Shown here in pieces: positions 5,889-12,016 of a stretch of DNA of 37,142 nucleotides (position 1 is the stretch's first letter; the number at the start of each line of letters is the position of its first letter). The DNA comes from a virus. Location: the IMG/VR virus record IMGVR_UViG_3300045303_000121, positions 1 through 37,142 of that record; one strand, written 5' to 3'. The notes under the pieces are model-generated. The model made no database searches and was not told the origin of the DNA. It saw only the letters and a list, made by a program, of their open reading frames with translations. A program made the position numbers and the translations under genes.

Positions 5889-6047
5889 TTATAGAGTAAG
5901 TGCTGTGGCTATCTTCTCCAACGCCTCACGATAACGCTCCTTGCAGGCGCGTTCGTAATATTCCGAAGCGAGTATGTAGCTCGCATAGCACTCCACACTA
6001 GCGCTCGGAGAATAGTCTTCCGGATTCGGCTTCTTAAGTTTGTCCAT
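5889..6047 (-). CDS. Paralogue B of the 76-aa protein, shortened (52 aa)
   Basis: The ORF runs from ATG 6047 (GGAG nine bases upstream) to TAA 5889. It opens with MDKLKKPNPEDYSP and has RYREALEKI in the same place as paralogue A, then stops after IATALTL. Similarity ends there, so the acidic tail of A is missing. It is a truncated or recombined copy and may still be translated. Confidence 0.55.
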   Translation of the reverse strand: MDKLKKPNPEDYSPSASVECYASYILASEYYERACKERYREALEKIATALTL

Positions 6048-6053
6048 CGCTAG

Positions 6054-6293
6054 TCACTCCGAAAGTTTATGCGTCTCAATAGCTTTCTTTAACAAGTCTA
6101 GAACAATCTCATCCCTGGACGCTTGCTGACCAGCAGAGAACGCCCACCATAGTCGGTTGCGCAAATACTCTGATCCGCCAGTTACTGGATAGTCAGCACA
6201 CTGCTGGCCGCACTCTGTTCTTAGCCACTCATCGAATGCATTCATGTGATGATCCAAAATACTTTGTACTTCCCTCGCCCCGTCGTCTTCCAT
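6054..6293 (-). CDS. Small helical protein with Trp-rich core (79 aa)
   Basis: The 79-residue protein starts at ATG 6293 within the end of the overlapping wHTH-like gene. It has an N-terminal helix (VQSILDHHMNAFDEWLRTEC), then GGSEYLRNRLWWAFSAGQQASRDEIVLDLL. The pattern WWAFSAGQ..S is common among small phage proteins of unknown function. Its stop lies seven bases before the next ATG. Confidence 0.6.
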   Translation of the reverse strand: MEDDGAREVQSILDHHMNAFDEWLRTECGQQCADYPVTGGSEYLRNRLWWAFSAGQQASRDEIVLDLLKKAIETHKLSE

Positions 6294-6451
6294 CGACTCC
6301 CGAAGCGATGCGTTTTACTCTCCGCGCAGCGTTTCCAAGGGCACACAGAGCCGCTGACCCTTATCAGGTCATGGGTGGATGCCTCCCGGTGGGAGCGGAG
6401 GTAGGACACGATCCTAGAGAGCTGGGTGGCTTTCATGGCTTCACTCATCAT
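6242..6451 (-). CDS. Winged-helix-like DNA-binding protein (69 aa)
   Basis: The start at ATG 6451 (or the next codon) overlaps the end of the 67-aa gene, which argues against an upstream ATG 26 codons earlier. The protein reads LSRIVSYLRSHREASTHDLIRVSGSVCPWKRCAES, a typical helix-turn-helix layout, then a GRGKYKVFWI beta wing. This organisation matches small phage winged-helix proteins that choose between repeats of DNA sites. Its C-terminus overlaps the start of the next gene by 52 bases. Confidence 0.6.
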   Translation of the reverse strand: MMSEAMKATQLSRIVSYLRSHREASTHDLIRVSGSVCPWKRCAESKTHRFGSRWKTTGRGKYKVFWIIT

Positions 6452-6644
6452 TCGTGCAGTGGCATTCTTCTTTGCCAACAATATCGCCGCAGTGATGGCA
6501 GATACCTGCGCTGGCAAGAAAGAGAACATCTAAACGCTCTGCGCTATCTAACTGTCTGAGCCAATAACGCAACCATTCAGCATGCTGCGTTGCTTGATTG
6601 ACAGCCTCCGTGCGTAGCTGGAATTCAGTCTTTTGCGTTTTCAT
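6441..6644 (-). CDS. Small protein with C-terminal Cys/His zinc knuckle (67 aa)
   Basis: This 67-residue protein has a helix (AVNQATQHAEWLRYWLRQLD) and a C-terminal CHHCGDIVGKEECHC that could hold one zinc ion. Its ATG overlaps the stop of the upstream 58-aa gene as ATGA. No family beyond this pattern is recognised. Confidence 0.65.
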   Translation of the reverse strand: MKTQKTEFQLRTEAVNQATQHAEWLRYWLRQLDSAERLDVLFLASAGICHHCGDIVGKEECHCTNDE

Positions 6645-6817
6645 ATTGGCTCCCGGCTAAACAATCTCTTTAAGTAAACATTGCCCTTAATAAACTCATC
6701 GCTCACTGGCTTAGACTTCGCCATCTTTGCGCCTTTCTTTCTGGCCATTTTCTTACAGCAGGCTTCGCAGCGAAACTGGGTTGTAAGGAGCTGACGAGTG
6801 CAGGCGCAGCGGTTCAC
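6641..6817 (-). CDS. Small zinc-finger-like protein with GTG start (58 aa)
   Basis: The frame runs from GTG 6817, which has GGAG six bases upstream, to a TGA overlapping the next ATG. It encodes 58 residues, with Cys4, Cys6, Cys17, Cys20 and Cys21 (CAC, then CEACC) followed by a Lys-rich helix. This is probably a nucleic-acid-binding zinc ribbon. The start choice rests on the ribosome site; the frame is open a little further upstream but has no other start. Confidence 0.6.
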   Translation of the reverse strand: MNRCACTRQLLTTQFRCEACCKKMARKKGAKMAKSKPVSDEFIKGNVYLKRLFSREPI

Positions 6818-6834
6818 GAATAGCTCCGGTTGGA

Positions 6835-6903
6835 TTAGAGCCCAACGCCATACTGAATTTGCATGGCACGGACGGAGCTAATGAATGAATCGTATCTCCT
6901 CAT
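6835..6903 (-). CDS. Micro-ORF (22 aa) coupled to its neighbour
   Basis: An ORF of 22 codons (RRYDSFISSVRAMQIQYGVG) starts at ATG 6903, overlapping the stop of the 28-aa ORF as ATGA. It fits a chain of tiny coupled genes on this strand, but size makes it uncertain. Confidence 0.35.
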   Translation of the reverse strand: MRRYDSFISSVRAMQIQYGVGL

Positions 6904-6986
6904 GCCGCTTTTCTTTCCTGGTTGAGTAAGTACAAAAACTCAGCGTACAGCTTTTCGCGTTCGAGGCCGAAGGGCATTCGAATCAT
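6900..6986 (-). CDS. Micro-ORF (28 aa) inside the repressor's 3' end
   Basis: A 28-residue ORF from ATG 6986 overlaps the last 16 codons of the repressor in another frame. It contains MPFGLEREKLYAEFLYLLNQE, a plausible amphipathic helix. Its stop overlaps the next ATG as ATGA. Short products of this look follow repressors in other phages, but the evidence here is only the overlap. Confidence 0.4.
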   Translation of the reverse strand: MIRMPFGLEREKLYAEFLYLLNQERKAA

Positions 6987-7185
6987 GCGATTTAACAGTG
7001 CCGTTAGCTGCGCGCTCACTTTTTGCTAGCTCAATTAACTTAATACCTGCATCGAACCTGATAGAGACCTGTCCTGAGTTCTCAAGCCTTGAAACGGCTG
7101 ATTGCTCTACTCCGATTTGCTTGGCGATCCACATTTGTGACTTGCCTTGCAAACGGAGCTTCTTGAGGGCGTCTATTAGTGTCAT
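6940..7185 (-). CDS. Cro/CI-type transcriptional repressor
   Basis: Starting at ATG 7185, the protein has 81 residues. Residues about 12-37 form a classical helix-turn-helix (KSQMWIAKQIGVEQSAVSRLEN), followed by SGQVSIRFDAGIKLIELAKS. The long frame upstream starts only at TTG and would overlap the promoter, so I reject it. The gene lies back to back with the early operon, across a region holding dyads on its own and the opposite promoter. It therefore probably represses early genes and itself. No protease or dimerisation domain is present, so induction would not be by LexA-like cleavage. Confidence 0.8.
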   Translation of the reverse strand: MTLIDALKKLRLQGKSQMWIAKQIGVEQSAVSRLENSGQVSIRFDAGIKLIELAKSERAANGTVKSHDSNALRPRTRKAVR

Positions 7186-7200
7186 AGGCGATACCCTATG
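7183..7200. promoter_or_regulatory. Third dyad at the repressor start
   Basis: CATAGG-CGATAC-CCTATG is a perfect 6-base dyad that covers the repressor start codon and -10 region. Its arms face the opposite way from the other two operators, so it may be bound by another protein or in another manner. Confidence 0.5.
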
Positions 7201-7221
7201 CGAAAACAAATATGCTGTCAA
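7193..7221 (-). promoter_or_regulatory. Leftward promoter of the repressor
   Basis: On the minus strand a perfect TTGACA (7216-7221) is followed by a 17-base spacer and TAGGGT (7193-7198). The -10 box ends seven bases before the repressor ATG. Transcription would begin at or next to the A of ATG, giving a leaderless mRNA as for lambda cI from its maintenance promoter. Confidence 0.6.
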
Positions 7222-7226
7222 GCATA
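7211..7226. promoter_or_regulatory. Operator O1 (TATGC-N6-GCATA)
   Basis: TATGC (7211-7215), six bases, GCATA (7222-7226). The six spacer bases are exactly the -35 box of the repressor promoter, so binding here should switch off the repressor gene. Confidence 0.65.
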
Positions 7227-7234
7227 AATAGAGG

Positions 7235-7263
7235 TTGACACGCTATGCGATTAGGCATAGATT
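7235..7263 (+). promoter_or_regulatory. Rightward early promoter
   Basis: Perfect -35 TTGACA (7235-7240), 17-base spacer, -10 TAGATT (7258-7263). It feeds the early operon starting at 7306, where AGGAGA precedes the first ATG. Operator O2 covers its spacer and -10. Confidence 0.75.
7243..7260. promoter_or_regulatory. Operator O2 (CTATGC-N6-GCATAG)
   Basis: CTATGC, six bases, GCATAG: the same half-site and spacing as O1, with one more matching base in each arm. It overlaps the spacer and -10 of the rightward promoter, so repressor binding should block the early genes. Confidence 0.7.
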
Positions 7264-7305
7264 AGCCACATCGAGTCGATAGCCACACAGACCAGGAGAG
7301 CGAAG

Positions 7306-7599
7306 ATGAGCAACCAACTAACAGCCGCAGACATCAAGCCGCATCGTTGTTACGAAGCCAAGAAGCCGGCAGTTGCAAGCGATGGAGTCGTCCAGTTCGT
7401 CAATGACCGCCAAGTACTTTGGGTCAGCACTTTTCGCGACCAAGTTCAATACAACTCGCCCTCCGTCAAATTCGGCAGGCACTACCCAAAAGTAACTATG
7501 GAAAAGTTTCTGAAGTGGGCTGCAAGAGACGTTACGGAAATTATGCCAACGGGCGAGTGGCGTCTTTTTGCTAATCGTCGCGACACTACGGCCGCCTAA
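7306..7599 (+). CDS. First early protein, conserved phage hypothetical (97 aa)
   Basis: The 97-residue protein follows a strong AGGAGA site and is the first gene behind the rightward promoter. It has no helix-turn-helix, unlike a Cro repressor. Motifs ADIKPHRCYEAKKP, FVNDRQVLWVS and YPKVTMEKFLKWAARDVTE suggest a small beta-barrel plus helix. Similar proteins occur at the start of early operons in phages I have seen. Function is unknown. Confidence 0.7.
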   Translation: MSNQLTAADIKPHRCYEAKKPAVASDGVVQFVNDRQVLWVSTFRDQVQYNSPSVKFGRHYPKVTMEKFLKWAARDVTEIMPTGEWRLFANRRDTTAA

Positions 7600-7627
7600 C
7601 CTTTCACAGCACGGGAGCGAAACGAAA

Positions 7628-7909
7628 ATGAATTTAATGCACGAGATGATGAAGAAATCCAACAAAGAATTCGTCTCCGCACTGCGCGAGCAGATGCTTA
7701 AGCCTAATTCGGTTGAGCCTTCGGCGTTCGGCCTTAATTTGGTTGAAAGCGTTCTTAAGTCCAACGGATTGGATAAAGGGCTGTCGGTAACCATTCTCTG
7801 CGCCATTGTTCACCACTCTCTAAAGCATGTGAGCAAGGAAACCTTCGTCAAGGAAATGGAGCAGGCTATGGATGACTATTTCGAATACATGTTCAAGAAG
7901 GTTGGCTAG
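7628..7909 (+). CDS. Helical early protein (93 aa)
   Basis: The ATG at 7628 follows GGGAG within 10 bases and gives a 93-residue protein; an upstream ATG without a ribosome site is less likely. It is helical, with SALREQMLKPNSVEPSAFGLNLVESVL and a C-terminal EMEQAMDDYFEYMFKKV. No family is recognised. Confidence 0.65.
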   Translation: MNLMHEMMKKSNKEFVSALREQMLKPNSVEPSAFGLNLVESVLKSNGLDKGLSVTILCAIVHHSLKHVSKETFVKEMEQAMDDYFEYMFKKVG

Positions 7910-7911
7910 TC

Positions 7912-8232
7912 ATGTGGGTCGCTAAATCTCCAGTGCCATTCGACTTCTGCGGCTGTCCGCCGTGCCCGATCTGCTTTGACTTTATGGGCGGCGATTCGGC
8001 TCCGCGCGTGCCTGGTATGCAGAAGTTCATAAGCGATTTGATGGGCGGAAAGAAGCCCACGAAGACGCAGACCGAGGAACTTGAGAAGGCAGCGAGTGAA
8101 GACTTTGACGGCTTGGTCGTGGCTGTGCAGGATGAGGCAGAGGAATCGGAGCTAGGCGCAAGGATTTATGAGTCTGACGAAGGACGCCACGGCGTTTCCG
8201 GTCTCTTCAAACACTCGGAGAAATTCCCATGA
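7912..8232 (+). CDS. Early protein with N-terminal Cys motif (106 aa)
   Basis: The 106-residue protein starts two bases after the previous stop. Residues 13-21 (CGCPPCPIC) are a dense Cys motif that could bind zinc or iron. The rest is acidic (DEAEESELGARIYESDEG). It overlaps the start of the 63-aa membrane protein gene by four bases. Confidence 0.55.
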   Translation: MWVAKSPVPFDFCGCPPCPICFDFMGGDSAPRVPGMQKFISDLMGGKKPTKTQTEELEKAASEDFDGLVVAVQDEAEESELGARIYESDEGRHGVSGLFKHSEKFP

Positions 8233-8420
8233 GCGAAAAATCAAGTTCTAGCAGCGGCGGCATAGGTGTTTTTGGATTGCTCGGAGTTGCCTTCGTAGTG
8301 CTCAAGTTGGTTGGCATTATTAACTGGTCATGGTGGTTGGTAACGCTGCCATTTTGGGGTGGATTGGCGATTGCAGCCTTGATTGTCATTTTCTGGATCG
8401 TAGCGAAGGCAGCGTCATGA
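8229..8420 (+). CDS. Two-helix membrane protein, Fragile-X-F-like
   Basis: After a Ser/Gly-rich start (SEKSSSSSGGIGV) there are two hydrophobic segments, roughly residues 15-31 and 34-58, separated by NWSWW. This pattern matches the small phage proteins annotated as transmembrane Fragile-X-F. Their role is not established. It overlaps both neighbours by four bases, so the early operon delivers it to the inner membrane together with two more small membrane proteins. Confidence 0.65.
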   Translation: MSEKSSSSSGGIGVFGLLGVAFVVLKLVGIINWSWWLVTLPFWGGLAIAALIVIFWIVAKAAS

Positions 8421-8677
8421 GCACCCTATCACCTGAAGAAGAACAGCTAGAGCAAGTAGAGCGCGCCATCATCGCAAAGCAGACAGCGCCATTGCGGGCT
8501 GCACTGTTGTCGCCGGAGATGCAGAGAGATGCTGGGAAGCTGGCTATGTTTGACGAATTGGTTCGTGAGCTTGAGATAGCTTTCAATATTTTTGACACAC
8601 TGAATGCAGATTCTACTTGCACAGCCATGCGCCCGACTCTTGACCGGGCCATTGAATTACAGAAGGCACAGAAATGA
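8417..8677 (+). CDS. Helical early protein (86 aa)
   Basis: The ATG at 8417 overlaps the upstream TGA; a longer frame from 8330 is rejected because it overlaps the membrane protein. The protein is charged and helical (SPEEEQLEQVERAIIAKQ, KLAMFDELVRELEIAFNIFDTL). No family is recognised. Confidence 0.6.
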   Translation: MSTLSPEEEQLEQVERAIIAKQTAPLRAALLSPEMQRDAGKLAMFDELVRELEIAFNIFDTLNADSTCTAMRPTLDRAIELQKAQK

Positions 8678-8802
8678 GCATCTTCGGCCTCTGCCTAGTC
8701 TCCATCGGTCTCCTAATGTGCGTCGTTGGTTCAGCACTAGACATCGATAGCGCTCGGGCTAAGACGCTGGGCGATGTGCTGCGCAAGAGTGGTGCACCGT
8801 GA
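8674..8802 (+). CDS. Small single-pass membrane protein (42 aa)
   Basis: This 42-residue ORF starts within the preceding stop (ATGA). Residues 3-19 are hydrophobic (IFGLCLVSIGLLMCVVGSA) and form one membrane helix, followed by a charged tail. It ends in a GTGA overlap with the next ORF. Confidence 0.5.
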   Translation: MSIFGLCLVSIGLLMCVVGSALDIDSARAKTLGDVLRKSGAP

Positions 8803-8876
8803 CGCTCTTTCTGCTCGACGGGCTAAAGCTATTCATCCGTCAGTGGATACTGTGTCCGCACTGGAATTGCGTTTAA
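8799..8876 (+). CDS. Possible micro-ORF with GTG start (25 aa)
   Basis: A 25-codon ORF starts at a GTG overlapping the upstream stop as GTGA. It contains Cys, Trp and His residues near the end (LCPHWNC). Coupling is the only support. Confidence 0.3.
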   Translation: MTLFLLDGLKLFIRQWILCPHWNCV

Positions 8877-8923
8877 AGGACAGACGGGTCACATCGTTGT
8901 AGAACTTGCCGGAGAATTTGGAA

Positions 8924-9046
8924 GTGATAACAGACTATCAAAGACAAATGCGCGCTCGTGATCGTCGGAGATACATAGCTAGAGGTGCGTTTGCAGGGAC
9001 ATTGGCGCTTATAGTTTTTATTACTGTGCTTGCGTGGCTATCATGA
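8924..9046 (+). CDS. Small single-pass membrane protein, GTG start (40 aa)
   Basis: A GTG at 8924 lies nine bases after GGAG and opens a 40-residue ORF. The N-terminus is Arg-rich (QRQMRARDRRRYIARG) and is followed by a hydrophobic helix (FAGTLALIVFITVLAWL). A type II membrane anchor with a basic cytoplasmic face is likely. The stop overlaps the DUF551 start as ATGA. Confidence 0.55.
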   Translation: MITDYQRQMRARDRRRYIARGAFAGTLALIVFITVLAWLS

Positions 9047-9246
9047 GTTGGCGACCCATCGAGACTGCGCCGAAGGACAGAAACATTCTGCTTACCGATG
9101 GCACGAATAGCTCGGAAGGCGGATGGATTTCCGATACCGACCAGGGAGCTGACTACGAGGGGCAGTTTGGTGCTGCTTCTTGGTGGAGCACATCTGGCCT
9201 CAGCAAGCCCACGCATTGGATGCCGTTACCTGAGCCACCAAAATGA
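9043..9246 (+). CDS. DUF551-domain protein (67 aa)
   Basis: Starting at ATG 9043, the protein opens MSWRPIETAPKDRNILLTDG and ends with PTHWMPLPEPPK. This W.PI.TAPKD ... PTHWMPLP frame is diagnostic of DUF551, a small domain common in phage early regions. Its biochemical role is not known. It is coupled on both sides by ATGA overlaps. Confidence 0.85.
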   Translation: MSWRPIETAPKDRNILLTDGTNSSEGGWISDTDQGADYEGQFGAASWWSTSGLSKPTHWMPLPEPPK

Positions 9247-9392
9247 AATTCGATTACGGTAAATACAACCCCGCTCCCGCTAAGCGCAAGACAGGTAAGA
9301 GCGCGTTTCTACGCAAGCTCGAAAAAGCACAGCGCAAAGAGATCGAATCGCGGGCCACGGTCACGGAATTGAAACAGAGGAAGAAAGCATGA
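9243..9392 (+). CDS. Small basic protein (49 aa)
   Basis: The 49-residue ORF lies exactly between the DUF551 gene and the ERF gene, with ATGA overlaps at both ends. It is Lys/Arg-rich (APAKRKTGKSAF, LRKLEKAQRKE, TELKQRKKA). Placed before a recombinase, it may help bind DNA, but this is inference. Confidence 0.6.
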   Translation: MKFDYGKYNPAPAKRKTGKSAFLRKLEKAQRKEIESRATVTELKQRKKA

Positions 9393-10051
9393 GTGAGCAA
9401 AGTGAGTCGATTAACGAACTGGCGACGGCGCTAGCGAAAGCACAGGGTAAGATTACCGGCGCCTTGAAGGACTCGGCTAATCCGTTCTTTAAGTCAAAGT
9501 ACGCAGATCTTGCGGCCTGCTGGGATTCCTGCCGCCTGCCGCTCTCTGAGAACGGCCTTAGCGTTATCCAGGTGCCTGCGGCCGATGAACAAGGGGTAGT
9601 CCTTACGACGATCCTAGCCCACGCTAGCGGCCAATGGATCAAGAGCATGCTACGGATGGTTCCCAAGGATGGCAGCCCTCAATCCGTGGGGTCTGCGCTG
9701 ACTTACGCCCGTCGCTATGCCCTGGCAGCAATGGTGGGCTTGGCTCAGGTGGATGACGATGGCAATGCGGCCAGCGGCAAGGGAAACGACCCACGAGGCG
9801 AGATAAATGCCGAGCCTGCCGAGGTTAAGGCTTGGGTATCCAAAATCGCCGACATGAAATCAACAGACCTGGACGAGTTCGGCCATGCTGCGGCGGCATT
9901 TAAGATTCACGAAGAACTTAACCGCGATCAAGAGCTATACATTGCGGTGGCCGACGAGATTGCAAAGCAAGGGATATTCAGCAAGAAGAATTGGAAGGAC
10001 TTAATCAATCTACACAAGGCAAAGAACGGCGGGCCTGGCGCTAGAAATTAA
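9389..10051 (+). CDS. erf: ERF-family single-strand annealing protein
   Basis: This 220-residue protein carries the ERF signature: NPFFKSKYADLAACWDSC near residues 32-49, then GLSVIQVP, then TTILAHASGQWIKS. It continues with GSALTYARRYALAAMVGLAQ and a DDDGNA segment. ERF proteins anneal complementary single strands in phage recombination and genome circularisation. The C-terminal third is a variable helical region. The next genes (NinB-like and Ref-like) complete a recombination module. The start overlaps the small basic gene as ATGA. Confidence 0.9.
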   Translation: MSEQSESINELATALAKAQGKITGALKDSANPFFKSKYADLAACWDSCRLPLSENGLSVIQVPAADEQGVVLTTILAHASGQWIKSMLRMVPKDGSPQSVGSALTYARRYALAAMVGLAQVDDDGNAASGKGNDPRGEINAEPAEVKAWVSKIADMKSTDLDEFGHAAAAFKIHEELNRDQELYIAVADEIAKQGIFSKKNWKDLINLHKAKNGGPGARN

Positions 10052-10464
10052 TGGGAACAATCATCCTGCCCAGATGCGAAGAGACCCGCAACCTTGCCCG
10101 CGTAGTTGCGTTTCTCTCTGCGCTGCCTAAGCAAAAGGCATGGCGCATCCGCATCGACGAACTGAAAGGAGATCGGACGGATCATCAGAACAATGCACTC
10201 TTTGGTGTAGCCTATCCGCCGCTGTGCTCGCACTTGGAATGCACAGACGAGGAGCTGCATGAGATCGTATGCGAAGAATTCTTCGGCAAGAAAACCGTGT
10301 TAGGAAATACATTCCCGATTCGCACAACAACAAAGGGGCCAGATGGAAAGCGTGACGTTATTAGCTGGGATGTATTCAACGACTTTTACGCGAAGGTTCA
10401 ACAAATGGGCGCAGATTGTGGCGTGTGGATTCCTGACCCTGATAGACACAAGAGAACTAGATGA
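10051..10464 (+). CDS. NinB-like recombination protein
   Basis: The start overlaps the erf stop as TAATG. The 137-residue protein contains AWRIRIDELKGDRTDHQNNALFGVAY, which resembles the W.V.I....RS..QN..YW segment of NinB, a single-strand-binding recombination mediator. The rest includes EELHEIVCEEFFGKK and WDVFNDFYAKVQQMGADCGVWIPDPD, also a NinB-like ending. Position next to erf supports a recombination role. The match is by pattern only and an unrelated small DNA-binding protein is possible. Confidence 0.55.
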   Translation: MGTIILPRCEETRNLARVVAFLSALPKQKAWRIRIDELKGDRTDHQNNALFGVAYPPLCSHLECTDEELHEIVCEEFFGKKTVLGNTFPIRTTTKGPDGKRDVISWDVFNDFYAKVQQMGADCGVWIPDPDRHKRTR

Positions 10465-10601
10465 GCGGCATGCAATACAGAATAAAGAAAGGCTTCTGCC
10501 CATTTATGTGCGGTGGAGTACTTCGCACGTCATTTGTGAATGGCGGGGTTCGTGGCAAGACCTGCTATAAATGCGGTGTGTTGGTGTTGGTGGCGGCATG
10601 A
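10461..10601 (+). CDS. Small Cys-rich protein (46 aa)
   Basis: A 46-residue ORF coupled by ATGA overlaps to both neighbours. It has Cys13 and Cys17 (CPFMC) and Cys38 and Cys41 (CYKC), spaced to bind one zinc ion. It is likely a small zinc ribbon in the recombination module. Confidence 0.55.
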   Translation: MSGMQYRIKKGFCPFMCGGVLRTSFVNGGVRGKTCYKCGVLVLVAA

Positions 10602-10957
10602 AGCGCGGGAAGTCAACGGGGAAACCGACGAAGGCAGAAGCCTCGCGGATGGCAGAAATAAAAGCGATGACATGCATAGCTTGCGAGATAGGTAACGCGG
10701 TCTATCGCTTCAGTCAGGTAGAGGTTCACCATATTGTTGACAAGGGATACCGAAAGCACTCAGGCGGACATATGGCAACCCTACCACTTTGCAGTTTTCA
10801 CCACAGAGGCGAGCCGCCGTACAACTGGACGGTAAGTGAAGCGACAGAAATGTTCGGCCCGTCATTCGCGTTACAGAAGCGTAAGTTCGTCGCTAAGTAC
10901 GGCACCGAGCGTGAGCTTCTCGCCATCATCGACAAACGACTACAGAGAACATCATGA
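10598..10957 (+). CDS. Ref-like HNH nuclease (RecA-dependent family)
   Basis: From ATG 10598 the protein has 119 residues. It has a Cys26/Cys29 knuckle, the motif VEVHHIVDKGYRKHSGGH, then TLPLCSFHHRGEPP and a C-terminal ALQKRKFVAKYGTERELLAIID. This order of HH, LC..HHRG and F...YG.E.ELL matches the Ref (recombination enhancement function) nucleases first known from phage P1, which cut displacement loops made by RecA. Location after ERF and NinB-like genes fits. A longer upstream frame is rejected because of the ATGA overlap. Confidence 0.8.
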   Translation: MKRGKSTGKPTKAEASRMAEIKAMTCIACEIGNAVYRFSQVEVHHIVDKGYRKHSGGHMATLPLCSFHHRGEPPYNWTVSEATEMFGPSFALQKRKFVAKYGTERELLAIIDKRLQRTS

Positions 10958-11334
10958 GCGACCCCCGGCATTCAAAAATGACGAAAGAACTACCTATTGC
11001 GCATGGCAGCGCTGATTTCGAATGCGGCCAGTATGACCAAAAAGCTGTCTATGCCATCCTAGAATCCGAGCGCATTCTACGTCAGGAGATTGCGGCTGAG
11101 CTATCCGATGTCGCCAACCTTTACCGAGACGAGATTGCCAGGCGCATACGGGCGGAAGCGCGGGCAAATGAAGCGGAGAAAGACGCGGCGCGGTATCGGT
11201 TTTTGCGGCCGATAATCCAGGGGCAAGTTGGCAATTATCCTGACGGCTTCCAAGGTATTTGGGCAGAGCTTATGCCTGGCGAACTGGATTCGTTTATAGA
11301 CGCAGCCCTATCACAGGAGACCGTAAAGCCATGA
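10954..11334 (+). CDS. Coiled-coil-like early protein (126 aa)
   Basis: The 126-residue protein has a long charged helix, about residues 30-76 (ESERILRQEIAAELSDVANLYRDEIARRI, AEARANEAEKDAARYRFLR). The tail is shorter and mixed. This N-terminal coiled coil followed by YRFLRP resembles phage proteins of unknown role. ATGA overlaps join it to both neighbours. Confidence 0.6.
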   Translation: MSDPRHSKMTKELPIAHGSADFECGQYDQKAVYAILESERILRQEIAAELSDVANLYRDEIARRIRAEARANEAEKDAARYRFLRPIIQGQVGNYPDGFQGIWAELMPGELDSFIDAALSQETVKP

Positions 11335-11528
11335 CGAAAGATTTTCTAGCCATGCAAAAACTGATCGAACAGGCTGCGCCAATAATTGAGTCTATGCGGG
11401 ATGGCGTGGTCGCTGCTTTCACAGTAAACGGCGAAATTCCTGAATCGCATATTAAGGCAGAGATCAATGCATACAACCGCTGGCTAAAGATAGCCCGTTC
11501 ACTATCAAAGAAGGCCATAAAGCCATGA
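11331..11528 (+). CDS. Helical early protein (65 aa)
   Basis: From the ATG at 11331 (ATGA overlap), the 65-residue protein is helical: AMQKLIEQAAPIIESMRDGVV and IKAEINAYNRWLKIARSLSKK. A longer frame beginning at 11259 is rejected because it lies inside the previous gene. Function is unknown. Confidence 0.6.
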   Translation: MTKDFLAMQKLIEQAAPIIESMRDGVVAAFTVNGEIPESHIKAEINAYNRWLKIARSLSKKAIKP

Positions 11529-12016
11529 CCCTGACCAAAGCGCAATTCAACACCATCAAACAAAGTCCGCGACAGGCAACAGTTACCGATGTCGAGGATC
11601 TGTGCGATGAGATTGAGAGATTGAGAGCGATCGCACTTGAGGTGCGCCACGGCAATCGCAAAGTCACGATCTATCTTGACTCAATACTGCGCTCATGGGG
11701 AACGAACATAGACACAGAAATGAGCGACGAGCCGCGTTCATTTGCGGCCGATCAAGCTGCGTTTGATTGGCTTTTTGAGCCAGCCGCGACACCGGATGAG
11801 CCCAGTGACGTTACAGACGAATGCGTTCATGGTGTGCGCTTTGAAGATGAATGTATTGTCTGCAAACAGGCACATCGGCTTGGTACAACGAAGGAATCGG
11901 GTCTAGTGAAACATGACGATACCGATATTCACTGCGCACGGCATTGGCCGCTTAAATGTCCAGGCTGTCCAGAATGTGAGGGTATTACTGCAACGAAGGG
12001 AGATGTGCGGCCATGA
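11525..12016 (+). CDS. Early protein with C-terminal Cys/His motifs (163 aa)
   Basis: The N-terminal half is helical (VEDLCDEIERLRAIALEVRHGN, YLDSILRSW). The second half has C.HGVRFEDECIVC and HCARHWPLKCPGCPEC, so it may carry one or two zinc-binding sites. It overlaps both neighbours by four bases. No family is recognised. Confidence 0.6.
   Translation: MTLTKAQFNTIKQSPRQATVTDVEDLCDEIERLRAIALEVRHGNRKVTIYLDSILRSWGTNIDTEMSDEPRSFAADQAAFDWLFEPAATPDEPSDVTDECVHGVRFEDECIVCKQAHRLGTTKESGLVKHDDTDIHCARHWPLKCPGCPECEGITATKGDVRP

Larger units (their letters stand above)
5188..6050. repeat. Pair of near-identical segments from a duplicated gene
   Basis: Two DNA segments recur in the same order within the two MDKLKKP genes. 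One covers the start codon and the first nine codons (near 5297-5327 and 6017-6049). The other covers REAL(D/E)KI (near 5188-5205 and 5918-5935). They point to a gene duplication of which the second copy was shortened. Confidence 0.6.

Noticed and set aside
7318-7806. Minus-strand ORF of 162 codons
   Set aside because: Antisense to two early genes with ribosome sites; low-complexity Ser/Leu-rich sequence.
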